Source: Burkholderiales bacterium (GTDB lineage Bacteria > Pseudomonadota > Gammaproteobacteria > Burkholderiales > Burkholderiaceae_C). From it: a stretch of DNA of 12,411 bases. The translations under genes and the position numbers were made by a program. The notes below the pieces were generated by a model. That model ran no database searches. It was not told where the DNA came from and saw only the letters and a program-made list of their open reading frames with translations. Below are positions 5,232 to 12,411 of the stretch, one piece after another. How positions within the stretch are numbered: position 1 is the stretch's first letter; every line of letters starts with the position of its first letter. Location: contig JAABTC010000025.1 of assembly GCA_011390055.1 (NCBI GenBank), positions 1 through 12,411 of the forward strand. The letters run 5' to 3'.

Positions 5232-7300
5232 CCGAACTCAAGAACGTCGAACGCGAACTCGACCACTTCCGTGGCCGTCTGCTCGCCGCGGCCTTCTTCG
5301 TGCTGATCGGCTTCGGCCTGCTCGGGGCCCGGCTGGCCTACCTTCAGATCTACAAGCACGAAGACCTGGCGACGCAGGCCGAGGCCAACCGCATCGCGGT
5401 GCTGCCGGTGGTGCCCAACCGCGGCTTGATCATCGACCGCAACGGCGTGGTGCTGGCCACCAACTACTCGGCCTACACGCTCGAGATCACGCCCTCGCGC
5501 CTGATGCAGCCGCTCGAGGCCACCCTCGATGCGCTGGCCGAACTGGTCGAGATCACGCCGCGCGACCGGCGCCGCTTCAAGCGCCTGCAGGACGACGGCA
5601 AGAGCTTCGAGTCGCTGCCGATCCGCACCAAGCTGACAGACGAGGAAGTCGCGCGCTTCGTGGCCCAGCGTTTCCGCTTCGCCGGCGTCGACGTGCGCGC
5701 GCGCCTTTTCCGCCAGTACCCGTTGGGCGAGGTGGGCGCACACATGCTGGGCTACATCGGCCGCATCAACCAGGCCGAGAAGAAGGCCATGGAAGACTGG
5801 GACGAAGAGCTGCAGGGCAACTACCGCGGCACCGAGTACATCGGCAAGCTCGGCATCGAGCAGGCCTACGAAAAGGAGCTGCACGGCATCACCGGTTTCG
5901 AAGAGGTCGAAACCAGCGCCGGCGGCCGCGCCGTGCGGCGGCTGTCGAACCAGCCGTCGACGCCGGGCAACACGCTGACGCTGTCGATCGACATCAAGCT
6001 GCAGGCCCTGGTGGAGCAGATGTTCGGCGAGCGCCGCGGCGCCCTGGTGGCCCTGGACCCGCGTACCGGCGAAGTGCTGGCCTTCGTTTCCAAACCTACT
6101 TTCGACCCCAACCTCTTCGTCGACGGCATCGACGTCGACAACTGGCGCGATCTCAACGAGAGCCTGGACAAGCCGCTGCTGAACCGCGCCCTGCGGGGCA
6201 CGTACCCGCCGGGCTCCACCTTCAAGCCTTTCATGGCGATGGCCGCCCTCACCAGCGGCAAACGCGCGGCGTCCACCGTCATCCACGACGGCGGCAGTTT
6301 CCAGTTCGGCAACCACACGTTCCGCAGCCACGGCGACCACGGCCTCGGCGCGGTGGACATGCACCGCTCGATCGTCAAGTCGAGCAACGTCTACTACTAC
6401 TCGCTGGCCAACGAGATGGGCGTGGACCTGATGCACGAGCATCTCTCGCCTTTCCTGTTCGGTACCAAGACCGGCATCGACGTCGAGGGCGAGGTCACCG
6501 GTCTGCTGCCCTCGACCGCCTGGAAGCGGCGCTATTACAAGAAGGCCGAACAGCAGAAGTGGTACGCCGGCGAGACGATCTCGCTGGGCATCGGCCAGGG
6601 CTACAACAACTTCACGACGCTGCAGCTGGCCAGCGCCACCGCCACGCTGGTGTCGGGCGGGCAACGCTACGCACCGCGCCTGGCGCGCGAGGTGGAAGAC
6701 GTGGTCACGCGGCAGAAGAAGCGCATTGCCGGGGTGGCGCTGCCGCCACTGGCCTTCAACCCGGAGCACGTGGCGCTGATCAACCGCGCGCTCTACGCGG
6801 TGACGCAGGAAGGCACCTCCGTACGCTCCTATGTCGGCGCGCCGTACAAGAGCGGCGGCAAGACCGGCACCGCACAGGCCGTCGGCATCAAGGCCAACGA
6901 GAAGTACAACGCGGCGCGCATGGACGAGTACCAGCGCGACCATTCGCTCTACATGGCCTTCGCGCCGGTCGAAGCCCCGACCATCGCCCTGGCCGTGGTG
7001 GTCGAGAACGCCGGCTTCGGCTCCGAAGCTGCCGCGCCGATCAGCCGCCGCGTGTTCGACTACTGGCTCTCGGGCCTGTGGCCGAGCGACGAGGACATGG
7101 CGGCCACGCAAGTCGGCAAGTCGGGCGCGCCGATTGGCAAGCAGCGCCTGGCCGCCGACGTGTTCCTGCCCGGCATGGCGGCGAGTTCGGTGGCCGCCGC
7201 CGCAGCCGCCGCTGCCGCGCCGGCGCTGCCGGCGAGCCAGGCGCTGGCATCGAGCCAGCAATCGAGCCCGTTAACGAGCCCGCCGGCGGGCCGGCGCTGA
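5228..7300 (+). CDS. mrdA: Penicillin-binding protein 2, elongasome transpeptidase
   Basis: PBP2 cross-links new peptidoglycan strands during cell elongation, paired with the glycosyltransferase RodA and activated by MreC. The 690-residue protein has a cytoplasmic N-terminus, one membrane anchor at about residues 17-38, the pedestal region with the family phrase PNRGLIIDRNG near residues 63-73, and the transpeptidase domain with all three motifs: S330-T-F-K333 (nucleophile S330), S385-S-N387 and K545-T-G547. The start is GTG at 5228: no in-frame ATG occurs before residue 93, and MTELKN is the usual N-terminus in related bacteria. The C-terminus ends in a low-complexity tail with nine alanines (656-664) and a Ser/Pro/Gln stretch. 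It follows mreD by 16 bases and precedes rodA by 7. Confidence 0.97.
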   Translation: MTELKNVERELDHFRGRLLAAAFFVLIGFGLLGARLAYLQIYKHEDLATQAEANRIAVLPVVPNRGLIIDRNGVVLATNYSAYTLEITPSRLMQPLEATLDALAELVEITPRDRRRFKRLQDDGKSFESLPIRTKLTDEEVARFVAQRFRFAGVDVRARLFRQYPLGEVGAHMLGYIGRINQAEKKAMEDWDEELQGNYRGTEYIGKLGIEQAYEKELHGITGFEEVETSAGGRAVRRLSNQPSTPGNTLTLSIDIKLQALVEQMFGERRGALVALDPRTGEVLAFVSKPTFDPNLFVDGIDVDNWRDLNESLDKPLLNRALRGTYPPGSTFKPFMAMAALTSGKRAASTVIHDGGSFQFGNHTFRSHGDHGLGAVDMHRSIVKSSNVYYYSLANEMGVDLMHEHLSPFLFGTKTGIDVEGEVTGLLPSTAWKRRYYKKAEQQKWYAGETISLGIGQGYNNFTTLQLASATATLVSGGQRYAPRLAREVEDVVTRQKKRIAGVALPPLAFNPEHVALINRALYAVTQEGTSVRSYVGAPYKSGGKTGTAQAVGIKANEKYNAARMDEYQRDHSLYMAFAPVEAPTIALAVVVENAGFGSEAAAPISRRVFDYWLSGLWPSDEDMAATQVGKSGAPIGKQRLAADVFLPGMAASSVAAAAAAAAAPALPASQALASSQQSSPLTSPPAGRR
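7193..7219 (+). repeat. GCC/GCN trinucleotide tract (poly-Ala) in the mrdA tail
   Basis: Nine consecutive alanine codons, mostly GCC, encode residues 656-664 of PBP2. The tract lies past the transpeptidase domain, so length changes by slippage would probably be tolerated. Confidence 0.8.
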
Positions 7301-7307
7301 GGCCCGC

Positions 7308-8465
7308 ATGAGCGGCGCGATCTTCGAACAACCTACGCTGTGGCAGCGCTGGAAGCCGGTGCTGTTCGGCTTCGACGCCACGCTGTCGGTGGCGATCGGG
7401 CTGCTGGCGGCCTTCGGCCTGCTGACGATGTACTCGGCCGGCTTCGACCACGGCACCCGCTTCGTCGACCACGGTCGCAACATGCTGATCGCGCTCGGCC
7501 TGCTGTTCCTGGTGTCGCAGATTCCGCCGCACCGGTTGATGACCTTGGCCGTGCCCGTGTACGCCGTGGGCGTGGCGCTGTTGATCGCCACCGCGATGTT
7601 CGGCATCAGCAAGAAGGGCGCCACGCGCTGGCTGAACGTCGGCATGGTGATCCAGCCTAGCGAGCTGCTGAAGCTCGCCACGCCGCTGATGCTGGCCTGG
7701 TGGTTCCAGAAATGCGAAGGCCGCATGTCGGCCGCCGCCTGGGCCGTCGCGGTGGGGTTGCTGCTGGTGCCGGTGGGGCTGGTCGTCAAGCAACCCGACC
7801 TCGGCACCGCGATCCTGATCTTCTCGGCCGGGGTCTACGTGATCTTTTTTGCCGGCCTGTCGTGGCGGCTGATCGTGCCGGTGCTGCTGCTGGCCGGCGT
7901 CGGCATCACGGCCCTGGTCGTGTCCGGGCCGACGATCTGCCAGCCGGGCATCGACTGGCCGCTGCTGAAGGAGTACCAGCAGCACCGCGTGTGCACCCTG
8001 CTCGACCCCGGCAAGGACCCGCTCGGCAAGGGCTTCCACATCATCCAGGGCATGATCGCGATCGGCTCGGGCGGCCTCACCGGCAAGGGCTTCATGCAGG
8101 GCACGCAGACACACCTGGAGTTCATCCCCGAGCGCACCACCGACTTCATCTTCGCGGCCTTCGCCGAGGAGTTCGGCCTGGCCGGCACGATCGGGCTGGT
8201 GGTTGCGTTCACTTTCCTGATCTTTCGCGGGCTGATGATCGCGGCTGAAGCGCCGACGCTGTTCTCGCGCCTGCTGGCCGGCGCCATCACGCTCAGCTTC
8301 TTCACCTACGCCTTCGTCAACATGGGCATGGTCAGCGGCATCCTGCCCGTGGTGGGCGTGCCGCTGCCCTTCATCAGCTACGGCGGCACCGCGATGGTCA
8401 CGCTGGGCGTGGCCTTGGGCATGCTGATGTCGATCGCCAAGAGCCGGCGTCTGATGCAGTCCTGA
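7308..8465 (+). CDS. rodA: Peptidoglycan glycosyltransferase RodA (SEDS family)
   Basis: RodA polymerises lipid II into glycan strands in the inner membrane, as partner of PBP2. The 385-residue protein is a typical SEDS polytopic protein with about ten membrane segments. Visible family motifs are KKGATRWLNVG (W108), QPSELLKLATPLMLAWW, KQPDLGTAIL, the large extracellular loop containing HRVCTLLDPGKDPLGKGFH, EFIPERTTDFIFAAFAEEFG with the essential aspartate at D279, and the C-terminal GVPLPFISYGGTAMVTLG. GAGG at 7299-7302, overlapping the mrdA stop, serves as Shine-Dalgarno sequence for the ATG at 7308. It is the last gene of the operon; it converges on the sensor kinase with only six bases between the stop codons. 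Confidence 0.97.
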   Translation: MSGAIFEQPTLWQRWKPVLFGFDATLSVAIGLLAAFGLLTMYSAGFDHGTRFVDHGRNMLIALGLLFLVSQIPPHRLMTLAVPVYAVGVALLIATAMFGISKKGATRWLNVGMVIQPSELLKLATPLMLAWWFQKCEGRMSAAAWAVAVGLLLVPVGLVVKQPDLGTAILIFSAGVYVIFFAGLSWRLIVPVLLLAGVGITALVVSGPTICQPGIDWPLLKEYQQHRVCTLLDPGKDPLGKGFHIIQGMIAIGSGGLTGKGFMQGTQTHLEFIPERTTDFIFAAFAEEFGLAGTIGLVVAFTFLIFRGLMIAAEAPTLFSRLLAGAITLSFFTYAFVNMGMVSGILPVVGVPLPFISYGGTAMVTLGVALGMLMSIAKSRRLMQS

Positions 8466-8474
8466 GCCGGCTCA
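8463..8474. other. Perfect 12-bp palindrome holding both convergent stop codons
   Basis: TGAGCCGGCTCA contains the rodA stop TGA (8463-8465) on the plus strand and the kinase stop TGA (8474-8472) on the minus strand. No T-tract follows on either side, so it is not a normal intrinsic terminator, although a six-pair stem could form on both transcripts. Confidence 0.7.
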
Positions 8475-9935
8475 AGGGGCGGCGCGCAGCGGCAGCCTGA
8501 CCGTGACGCAGGTGCCTGCGGGTTCGCGGCCCGGTGGGGGGGTGTCGACAACCACGCTGCCGCCGTGCCGTTGGGCGATCTCGCGCACGATGGCCAGCCC
8601 GAGGCCCGAGCCGCCCTCGACTTCGTTGTCGACGGCGCGGTAGAACGGCTGGAACACCAGCTCGCGCTCGGCCTCGGCGATGCCGGGGCCGTTGTCTTCG
8701 ACCTGCAGCACGGCCTGTGCACCTTGCGTGCACAGGCGCAAGGTCACCGTACCGCCACGCGGCGTGTACTGCAGTGCGTTGTCGACCAGGTTGCGGATCA
8801 GCTCGCGCACCAGCACCGGCTGGCCGCGCAAGCGGGGCGCCGCGTCCGATTTGGCTTCCGGGCCTTCGTAGCCCAGGTCGACCCCGGCCTCGAGCGCCCG
8901 GGGCACGAAGTCGCGCACGGTTTCGGTGGCCAGCGCGGCCAGGTTGAAGACCGTCTCGCGCAGCGCCTGTTCGCGGTCTTCGGCCCGCGCCATCGACAGC
9001 AGCTGGTTCACCAGGTGGGCGGCACGCTGCGACGAGCGCGCGATCTGGTGCAGCGAACGTTTGGCGGCCCGGGCGTCACCGCCGGCGTCGACCTCCCGTT
9101 CGGCCAGTTCGGCCTGCGTGCGCAGGCCTGCCAACGGCGTCTTCAGCTGGTGCGCCGCGTCGGCCAGGAAGTGCTTCTGCGCCGCGATCGAGCGGTCCAG
9201 CCGTGCCAGCAGGTCGTTGATGGCCCCCACCAGCGGGCTCACCTCTTCCGGCGCCAGGCGTTCATCGATCGGCGACAGGTCGTCGCTGGCGCGCTGGCGG
9301 ATGCGCAGCTGCAGCGCGTTCAGCGGGCGAAAACCGCGCAGCAGCGCGAACCACACCAACAAAACCGCCAGCGGCAGGATCGCGAACTGGCTCAACAGCA
9401 CGCCGCGCGCAATCTCGGTCGCCAGCTGCGAACGCTTCTCGAGCGTCTCGGCCACCTGCACCAGCGGCGGCATGGCGCCGGAGCCGACCGTCTTCGACGG
9501 CGGCAGCCACAGGTAGGCCACGCGCACCGCCTGGCCCAGGACCTCGTCGTCCCGAAAGCGCAGCTCGCCGGGGGCGGCGGGCGCTTCGTCCGGTACCGGC
9601 AACTGCCGGTCGCCGGCCACCCACTCGCCGCGCACGCCCAGCACCTGGAAAAAGACCGCGTCGGACGGGTCGCCGCGCAGGATCGCGGCCGACGCCTCGC
9701 TCAGGCTCACCTGCACCGGCACGCCCTGCGGCGCGCTGTGCGCCGGCGACACCGTCACGCGGCGCGACAGCGTGCGCGCCAGCTCGCCCAGCTCGCGGTC
9801 GAACGGCCGGTTGGCGATGCCCTGCGCCACCAGCCAGATGGCCACCACCGACACCGGCCACAGCAACAGCAGCGGCACCAGCATCCAGTCGAGGATGTCG
9901 CCGAAGAGCGAGCGGGGTTCGCGCGGGATGTTCAT
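8472..9935 (-). CDS. Two-component sensor histidine kinase, TctE/QseC-like
   Basis: This inner-membrane kinase autophosphorylates and passes phosphate to the response regulator encoded just upstream of it. In its 487 residues I see membrane segment 1 at about 15-40 and a periplasmic sensor region at about 41-178 that resembles the two-component sensor kinase N-terminal domain of TctE. Membrane segment 2 lies at about 179-200, then a HAMP-like linker. The catalytic core is complete: H-box FLADAAHQLKTPL with H262, N-box NLVDNALQYTP at 382-392, G1 DNGPGI at 414-419, and G2 GSGLGLA at 442-448. It is thus an intact kinase. TctE homologues usually sense tricarboxylates beside tctCBA genes, but no transporter is present here, so the ligand is unknown. 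It lies 45 bases behind the regulator; no good Shine-Dalgarno sequence is seen before the ATG at 9935. Confidence 0.92.
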   Translation of the reverse strand: MNIPREPRSLFGDILDWMLVPLLLLWPVSVVAIWLVAQGIANRPFDRELGELARTLSRRVTVSPAHSAPQGVPVQVSLSEASAAILRGDPSDAVFFQVLGVRGEWVAGDRQLPVPDEAPAAPGELRFRDDEVLGQAVRVAYLWLPPSKTVGSGAMPPLVQVAETLEKRSQLATEIARGVLLSQFAILPLAVLLVWFALLRGFRPLNALQLRIRQRASDDLSPIDERLAPEEVSPLVGAINDLLARLDRSIAAQKHFLADAAHQLKTPLAGLRTQAELAEREVDAGGDARAAKRSLHQIARSSQRAAHLVNQLLSMARAEDREQALRETVFNLAALATETVRDFVPRALEAGVDLGYEGPEAKSDAAPRLRGQPVLVRELIRNLVDNALQYTPRGGTVTLRLCTQGAQAVLQVEDNGPGIAEAERELVFQPFYRAVDNEVEGGSGLGLAIVREIAQRHGGSVVVDTPPPGREPAGTCVTVRLPLRAAP

Positions 9936-9980
9936 GGGCGCGGCGAGGATAGCGGCCAGCGTCGCGCCGGGCCCGCCGTG

Positions 9981-10652
9981 TCAGCCGGCGATTTTCTCGA
10001 GACAGTACCCGAGCCCGCGCACGGTCGCGATGCGGATCGGGCCCTGCTCGATCTTCTTGCGCAGGCGGTGCACATAGACCTCGATCGCGTTGTTGCTGAC
10101 CTCCTCGCCCCACTCGCACAGGCGCTCGACGAGCTGCTCCTTGCTGACCAGGCGCCCGGCGCGCTGCAGCAGCACTTCCAGCAGCGAAATCTCGCGCGCG
10201 GACAGATCCACCAGCTGTTCGTGGATGTAGCAGACGCGCCCGCTGGCATCGAAGCTGAGCGGCCCGTGCTTGAGCAGGGCGCCGGCCGTGCCCAGGCCGC
10301 GCCGCGTGAGCGCGCGGGCCCGCGCCTCGAGCTCCTGCAGCGAAAACGGCTTGGCCATGTAGTCGTCGGCCCCGAGGTCCAGCCCTTTCACGCGCTGCTC
10401 GACGCTGTCGGCCGCGGTGAGGATCAGCACCGGCACCGTCGAGCCCCGCGCCCGCAGGCGGCGCAGCACTTCCAGGCCGTGCAGCCGTGGCAGCCCCAGG
10501 TCGAGGATCACCAGGTCGAACTGGTGCGACGACAGCGCGGCATCCGCCTCGCTGCCGCTGGCGACGTGGTCGGCGGCGAAACCCGCCGCCCGAAGCGACC
10601 GAAGCAGGCCGTCGGCCAGCACCTGGTCGTCTTCTGCAATCAACACGCGCAT
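9981..10652 (-). CDS. OmpR/PhoB-family response regulator, TctD/QseB-like
   Basis: This cytoplasmic transcription regulator is the likely phosphate acceptor of the adjacent kinase. The 223-residue protein starts MRVLIAEDDQVLADGL. The receiver domain has the acidic pair E7-D8-D9, the phosphorylation site D51 (in LVILDLGLPRLHG), switch T79 and K101 in MAKPFS. A winged-helix DNA-binding domain follows from about residue 128, with LSAREISLLEVLLQ, NAIEVYVHRLRKKI and IRIATVRGLGYCLEK. The frame stays open to 10757, but the ATG at 10652 is chosen because it gives the exact family N-terminus and is preceded by a good GGGGAGA Shine-Dalgarno sequence 7 bases upstream. It is divergent from recA across 116 bases that include a LexA-like box. 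Target genes cannot be named from this window. Confidence 0.94.
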   Translation of the reverse strand: MRVLIAEDDQVLADGLLRSLRAAGFAADHVASGSEADAALSSHQFDLVILDLGLPRLHGLEVLRRLRARGSTVPVLILTAADSVEQRVKGLDLGADDYMAKPFSLQELEARARALTRRGLGTAGALLKHGPLSFDASGRVCYIHEQLVDLSAREISLLEVLLQRAGRLVSKEQLVERLCEWGEEVSNNAIEVYVHRLRKKIEQGPIRIATVRGLGYCLEKIAG

Positions 10653-10701
10653 GCCCGTCTCCCCAGTTTTCAGAAATGTTAGAGAAGCACCCTGCCGGCC
10701 C

Positions 10702-10730
10702 TTGACGCCATCACGGGACTGTACGAATAT
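10702..10730 (+). promoter_or_regulatory. Probable recA promoter
   Basis: TTGACG at 10702-10707 is a near-perfect -35 element. With 17 bases of spacing the -10 position falls on GAATAT (10725-10730), a weak match that overlaps the LexA-like box. Start of transcription would be about 10737, some 30 bases before the recA ATG. Confidence 0.6.
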
Positions 10731-10736
10731 CCAGTC
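10717..10736. promoter_or_regulatory. LexA (SOS) box of recA, near consensus
   Basis: gactgtacgaatatccagtc fits the proteobacterial LexA pattern CTGT-N8-ACAG with one change (CCAG in the right half). It overlaps the -10 region of the recA promoter, the standard position for SOS repression. Known for recA in many proteobacteria; in this genome it is inferred from sequence and position. Confidence 0.7.
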
Positions 10737-10758
10737 CCCGCTCATTTGCCCAGCCACC

Positions 10759-10762
10759 GGAG
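10759..10762 (+). promoter_or_regulatory. Shine-Dalgarno sequence of recA
   Basis: GGAG ends six bases before the ATG at 10769, fixing the recA start. Confidence 0.75.
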
Positions 10763-10768
10763 ATCCGC

Positions 10769-11806
10769 ATGGACGCCCCCGTCAAAGCCCTCAACACCGA
10801 AAAAGCCAAGGCCCTGCAGGCGGCGTTGCAGCAGATCGAGAAGCAGTTCGGCAAGGGCTCGATCATGCGGCTCGGCGAGGGCGAAGTCATCGAGGACATC
10901 CAGGTGGTTTCCACCGGCTCGCTCGGCCTGGACATCGCCCTGGGCGTCGGCGGCCTGCCGCGCGGCCGGGTGATCGAGATCTACGGCCCTGAATCCAGCG
11001 GCAAGACCACGCTCACGCTGCAGGTCATCGCCGAGATGCAGAAGGTGGCCGGCACCTGCGCCTTCATCGATGCCGAACACGCCCTGGACATCCAGTACGC
11101 GCAGAAGCTCGGCGTCAACCTCCAGGAGCTGCTGATCTCCCAGCCCGACACCGGCGAGCAGGCCCTCGAGATCGTCGATGCGCTGGTGCGCTCCGGCTCG
11201 ATCGACCTGATCGTCGTCGACTCGGTGGCCGCGCTCACGCCCAAGGCCGAGCTCGAAGGCGAAATGGGCGATTCGCTGCCCGGCCTGCAGGCCCGCCTGA
11301 TGAGCCAGGCCCTGCGCAAGCTCACCGCCACGATCAAGAAGACCAACACCATGGTCATCTTCATCAACCAGATCCGCATGAAGATCGGCGTGATGTTCGG
11401 CAACCCTGAAACCACCACCGGCGGCAACGCGCTGAAGTTCTATGCCTCGGTGCGGCTGGACATCCGCCGCACCGGCAGTATCAAGAAGGCCGAAGAAGTG
11501 ATCGGCAGCGAAACCAAGGTCAAGGTGGTCAAGAACAAGGTCGCGCCACCCTTCAAGACCGCCGAGTTCGACATCCTCTACGGCGAAGGCATCAGCCGCG
11601 AGGGCGAGATCATCGACATGGGCGTCGAGGCGCGCATCGTCGAGAAGAGCGGCGCCTGGTACGCCTACAACGGCGAGAAGATCGGCCAGGGCAAGGACAA
11701 CGCCCGCGAGTTCTTGCGCGAAAACCCCGAGATCGCGTTCGAAGTCGAGAACAAGGTGCGCGAGTCCATGGGCATCCCGCTGCTGCCCGCACCTGAAGGC
11801 ACCTGA
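10769..11806 (+). CDS. recA: Recombinase RecA
   Basis: RecA forms ATP-dependent filaments on single-stranded DNA, drives strand exchange and stimulates LexA self-cleavage in the SOS response. The 345-residue protein has the Walker A motif GPESSGKTT at 73-81, the catalytic glutamate E103 in FIDAEHALD, Walker B LIVVD at 147-151, DNA loop L1 around GEMGDSLPG and loop L2 around INQIRMKIGVMFGNPETTTGGN (199-220). The C-terminal domain is complete; the tail (ENKVRESMGIPLLPAPEGT) is short and less acidic than that of Escherichia coli. Regulation by LexA is likely from the box at 10717-10736. recX follows after 25 bases with no terminator between them, so co-transcription is likely. Confidence 0.98.
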   Translation: MDAPVKALNTEKAKALQAALQQIEKQFGKGSIMRLGEGEVIEDIQVVSTGSLGLDIALGVGGLPRGRVIEIYGPESSGKTTLTLQVIAEMQKVAGTCAFIDAEHALDIQYAQKLGVNLQELLISQPDTGEQALEIVDALVRSGSIDLIVVDSVAALTPKAELEGEMGDSLPGLQARLMSQALRKLTATIKKTNTMVIFINQIRMKIGVMFGNPETTTGGNALKFYASVRLDIRRTGSIKKAEEVIGSETKVKVVKNKVAPPFKTAEFDILYGEGISREGEIIDMGVEARIVEKSGAWYAYNGEKIGQGKDNAREFLRENPEIAFEVENKVRESMGIPLLPAPEGT

Positions 11807-11831
11807 GCTTGCGACGGCACACGGGGCCAGC

Positions 11832-12395
11832 ATGGCACGCGCGGTTGCACCGAGCTTGAAGGTCCGCGCGCTGCAGTGGCTGGCGCAACGCGAACACAGC
11901 AGGCTCGAGCTGCGCCGCAAGCTGCTGCGCCACGCCCGGCTGCTCGACGCGGCGCGTGAAGCCCGTGAAGATGCCGGTGTCGACCCCGCACCGGAGGTCG
12001 AAGAACGCAGTGCCGCCACCGTGCGGGCCGAGGCGGCGGCCGAGGTCGAGGCCGTGCTCGACGGGTTGGAGGCCGAGCGGCATCTCAGCGATGCACGCTT
12101 CGTCGAGTCGCGCGTCAACGCCCGGGTGGCGCGCTACGGCAACCGCCGCATCCAGCAGGAGTTGCAGCAGCACGGCACCGCGCTCGACGAAGCCGGCCGC
12201 GCCCAGCTGAAATCGAGCGAGATGCTGCGCGCGCGAACGCTCTGGCAGCGCCGGTTCGGCCACGCCCCCACCACGCAAGGTGACGCCGCGGCGCGTGCCA
12301 AGCAGATGCGCTTCCTGGCCGGACGCGGGTTTTCGGCCGACGTGATCCGACAGGTCTTGCGCGGCACACCCGAAGACGACGAAGCAGCGGCCTGA
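11832..12395 (+). CDS. recX: RecA modulator RecX
   Basis: RecX binds the RecA filament and limits its growth and activity. The 187-residue protein has the three-helix-repeat layout of the family: LKVRALQWLAQREHSRLELR at the N-terminus (9-28), LDGLEAERHLSDARFVESRV with RYGNRRIQQELQQHG in the middle (76-115), and AAARAKQMRFLAGRGFSADVIRQVL at the C-terminus. It is longer than the 150-170 residues I expect because of an Ala/Glu-rich insertion at about residues 40-72 (REAREDAGVDPAPEVEERSA). Position directly behind recA on the same strand supports the name. The start ATG at 11832 gives the usual short lead before the first helix; no clear Shine-Dalgarno sequence is seen. The gene is complete, ending 16 bases before the window edge. 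Confidence 0.92.
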   Translation: MARAVAPSLKVRALQWLAQREHSRLELRRKLLRHARLLDAAREAREDAGVDPAPEVEERSAATVRAEAAAEVEAVLDGLEAERHLSDARFVESRVNARVARYGNRRIQQELQQHGTALDEAGRAQLKSSEMLRARTLWQRRFGHAPTTQGDAAARAKQMRFLAGRGFSADVIRQVLRGTPEDDEAAA

Positions 12396-12411
12396 GCCCG
12401 CTTGAATCGCT

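Noticed and set aside
5147..7261. Minus-strand ORF of 704 codons antisense to mrdA
   Set aside because: Shadow of mrdA; the sense strand holds all three transpeptidase motifs.
8536..8542. Run of seven G in the kinase gene as a phase-variation tract
   Set aside because: Too short to be convincing; it encodes a proline run near the C-terminus after all catalytic boxes.
8565..10682. Plus-strand ORF of 705 codons antisense to the kinase and regulator
   Set aside because: Gln/Arg/His-rich shadow; it spans two genes and their spacer with no domain.
10653..10757. N-terminal extension of the response regulator up to an ATG at 10757
   Set aside because: The extra 35 residues would cover the recA promoter and LexA-like box. 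The ATG at 10652 gives the exact receiver-domain start and has a good Shine-Dalgarno sequence.
10742..12118. Minus-strand ORF of 458 codons antisense to recA and recX
   Set aside because: Shadow of recA; the composition is that of a reversed recA.

Overview
The window looks like an ordinary, fully conserved housekeeping segment from a high-GC betaproteobacterium. The order gatB-gatA-gatC / mreB-mreC-mreD-mrdA-rodA / tctD-tctE-type two-component pair / recA-recX is what I associate with Burkholderiales. The protein wording (RodA, RecA, GatA) and very strong GC bias at third codon positions point to the Rubrivivax/Leptothrix/Methylibium/Comamonadaceae side of the order. This placement is inference from memory; I ran no search. 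There is no tRNA, rRNA, CRISPR array, IS element, phage gene or origin that I can see, and every stretch longer than about 200 bases is coding.

Layout. (1) Bases 1-2459, minus strand: gatC, gatA and the first 205 codons of gatB, joined by two ATGA stop/start overlaps, encode the tRNA-dependent amidotransferase GatCAB. (2) Bases 2460-2657: a divergent intergenic region with a -10-like element and, just upstream of mreB, a strong terminator-shaped hairpin. (3) Bases 2658-8465, plus strand: mreB, mreC, mreD, mrdA (PBP2) and rodA, the core of the elongasome that builds the lateral wall of a rod-shaped cell. The genes are tightly packed and almost certainly one operon. (4) Bases 8472-10652, minus strand: an OmpR-type response regulator followed by a TctE/QseC-like sensor kinase, convergent with rodA. 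The two stop codons facing each other lie inside one 12-bp palindrome. (5) Bases 10653-10768: divergent regulatory region with the recA promoter and a near-consensus LexA box. (6) Bases 10769-12395, plus strand: recA and recX, the recombinase and its modulator.

The genes fall into three jobs: charging of tRNA by transamidation, cell-shape and peptidoglycan elongation, and recombination/SOS. The two-component pair is the only part whose physiological input cannot be inferred from its neighbours.

I found no undescribed system. The points worth a second look are small-scale: a dispersed intergenic-type repeat inserted in frame in gatB; an eight-residue insertion in GatA flanked by a 10-nt direct repeat; a terminator-like hairpin in the mreB leader; a tandem duplication at the mreC/mreD junction that leaves a 12-codon mini-ORF linking the two genes, with a second 6-codon mini-ORF of the same design at mreD/mrdA; and the shared stop-codon palindrome at rodA/kinase.
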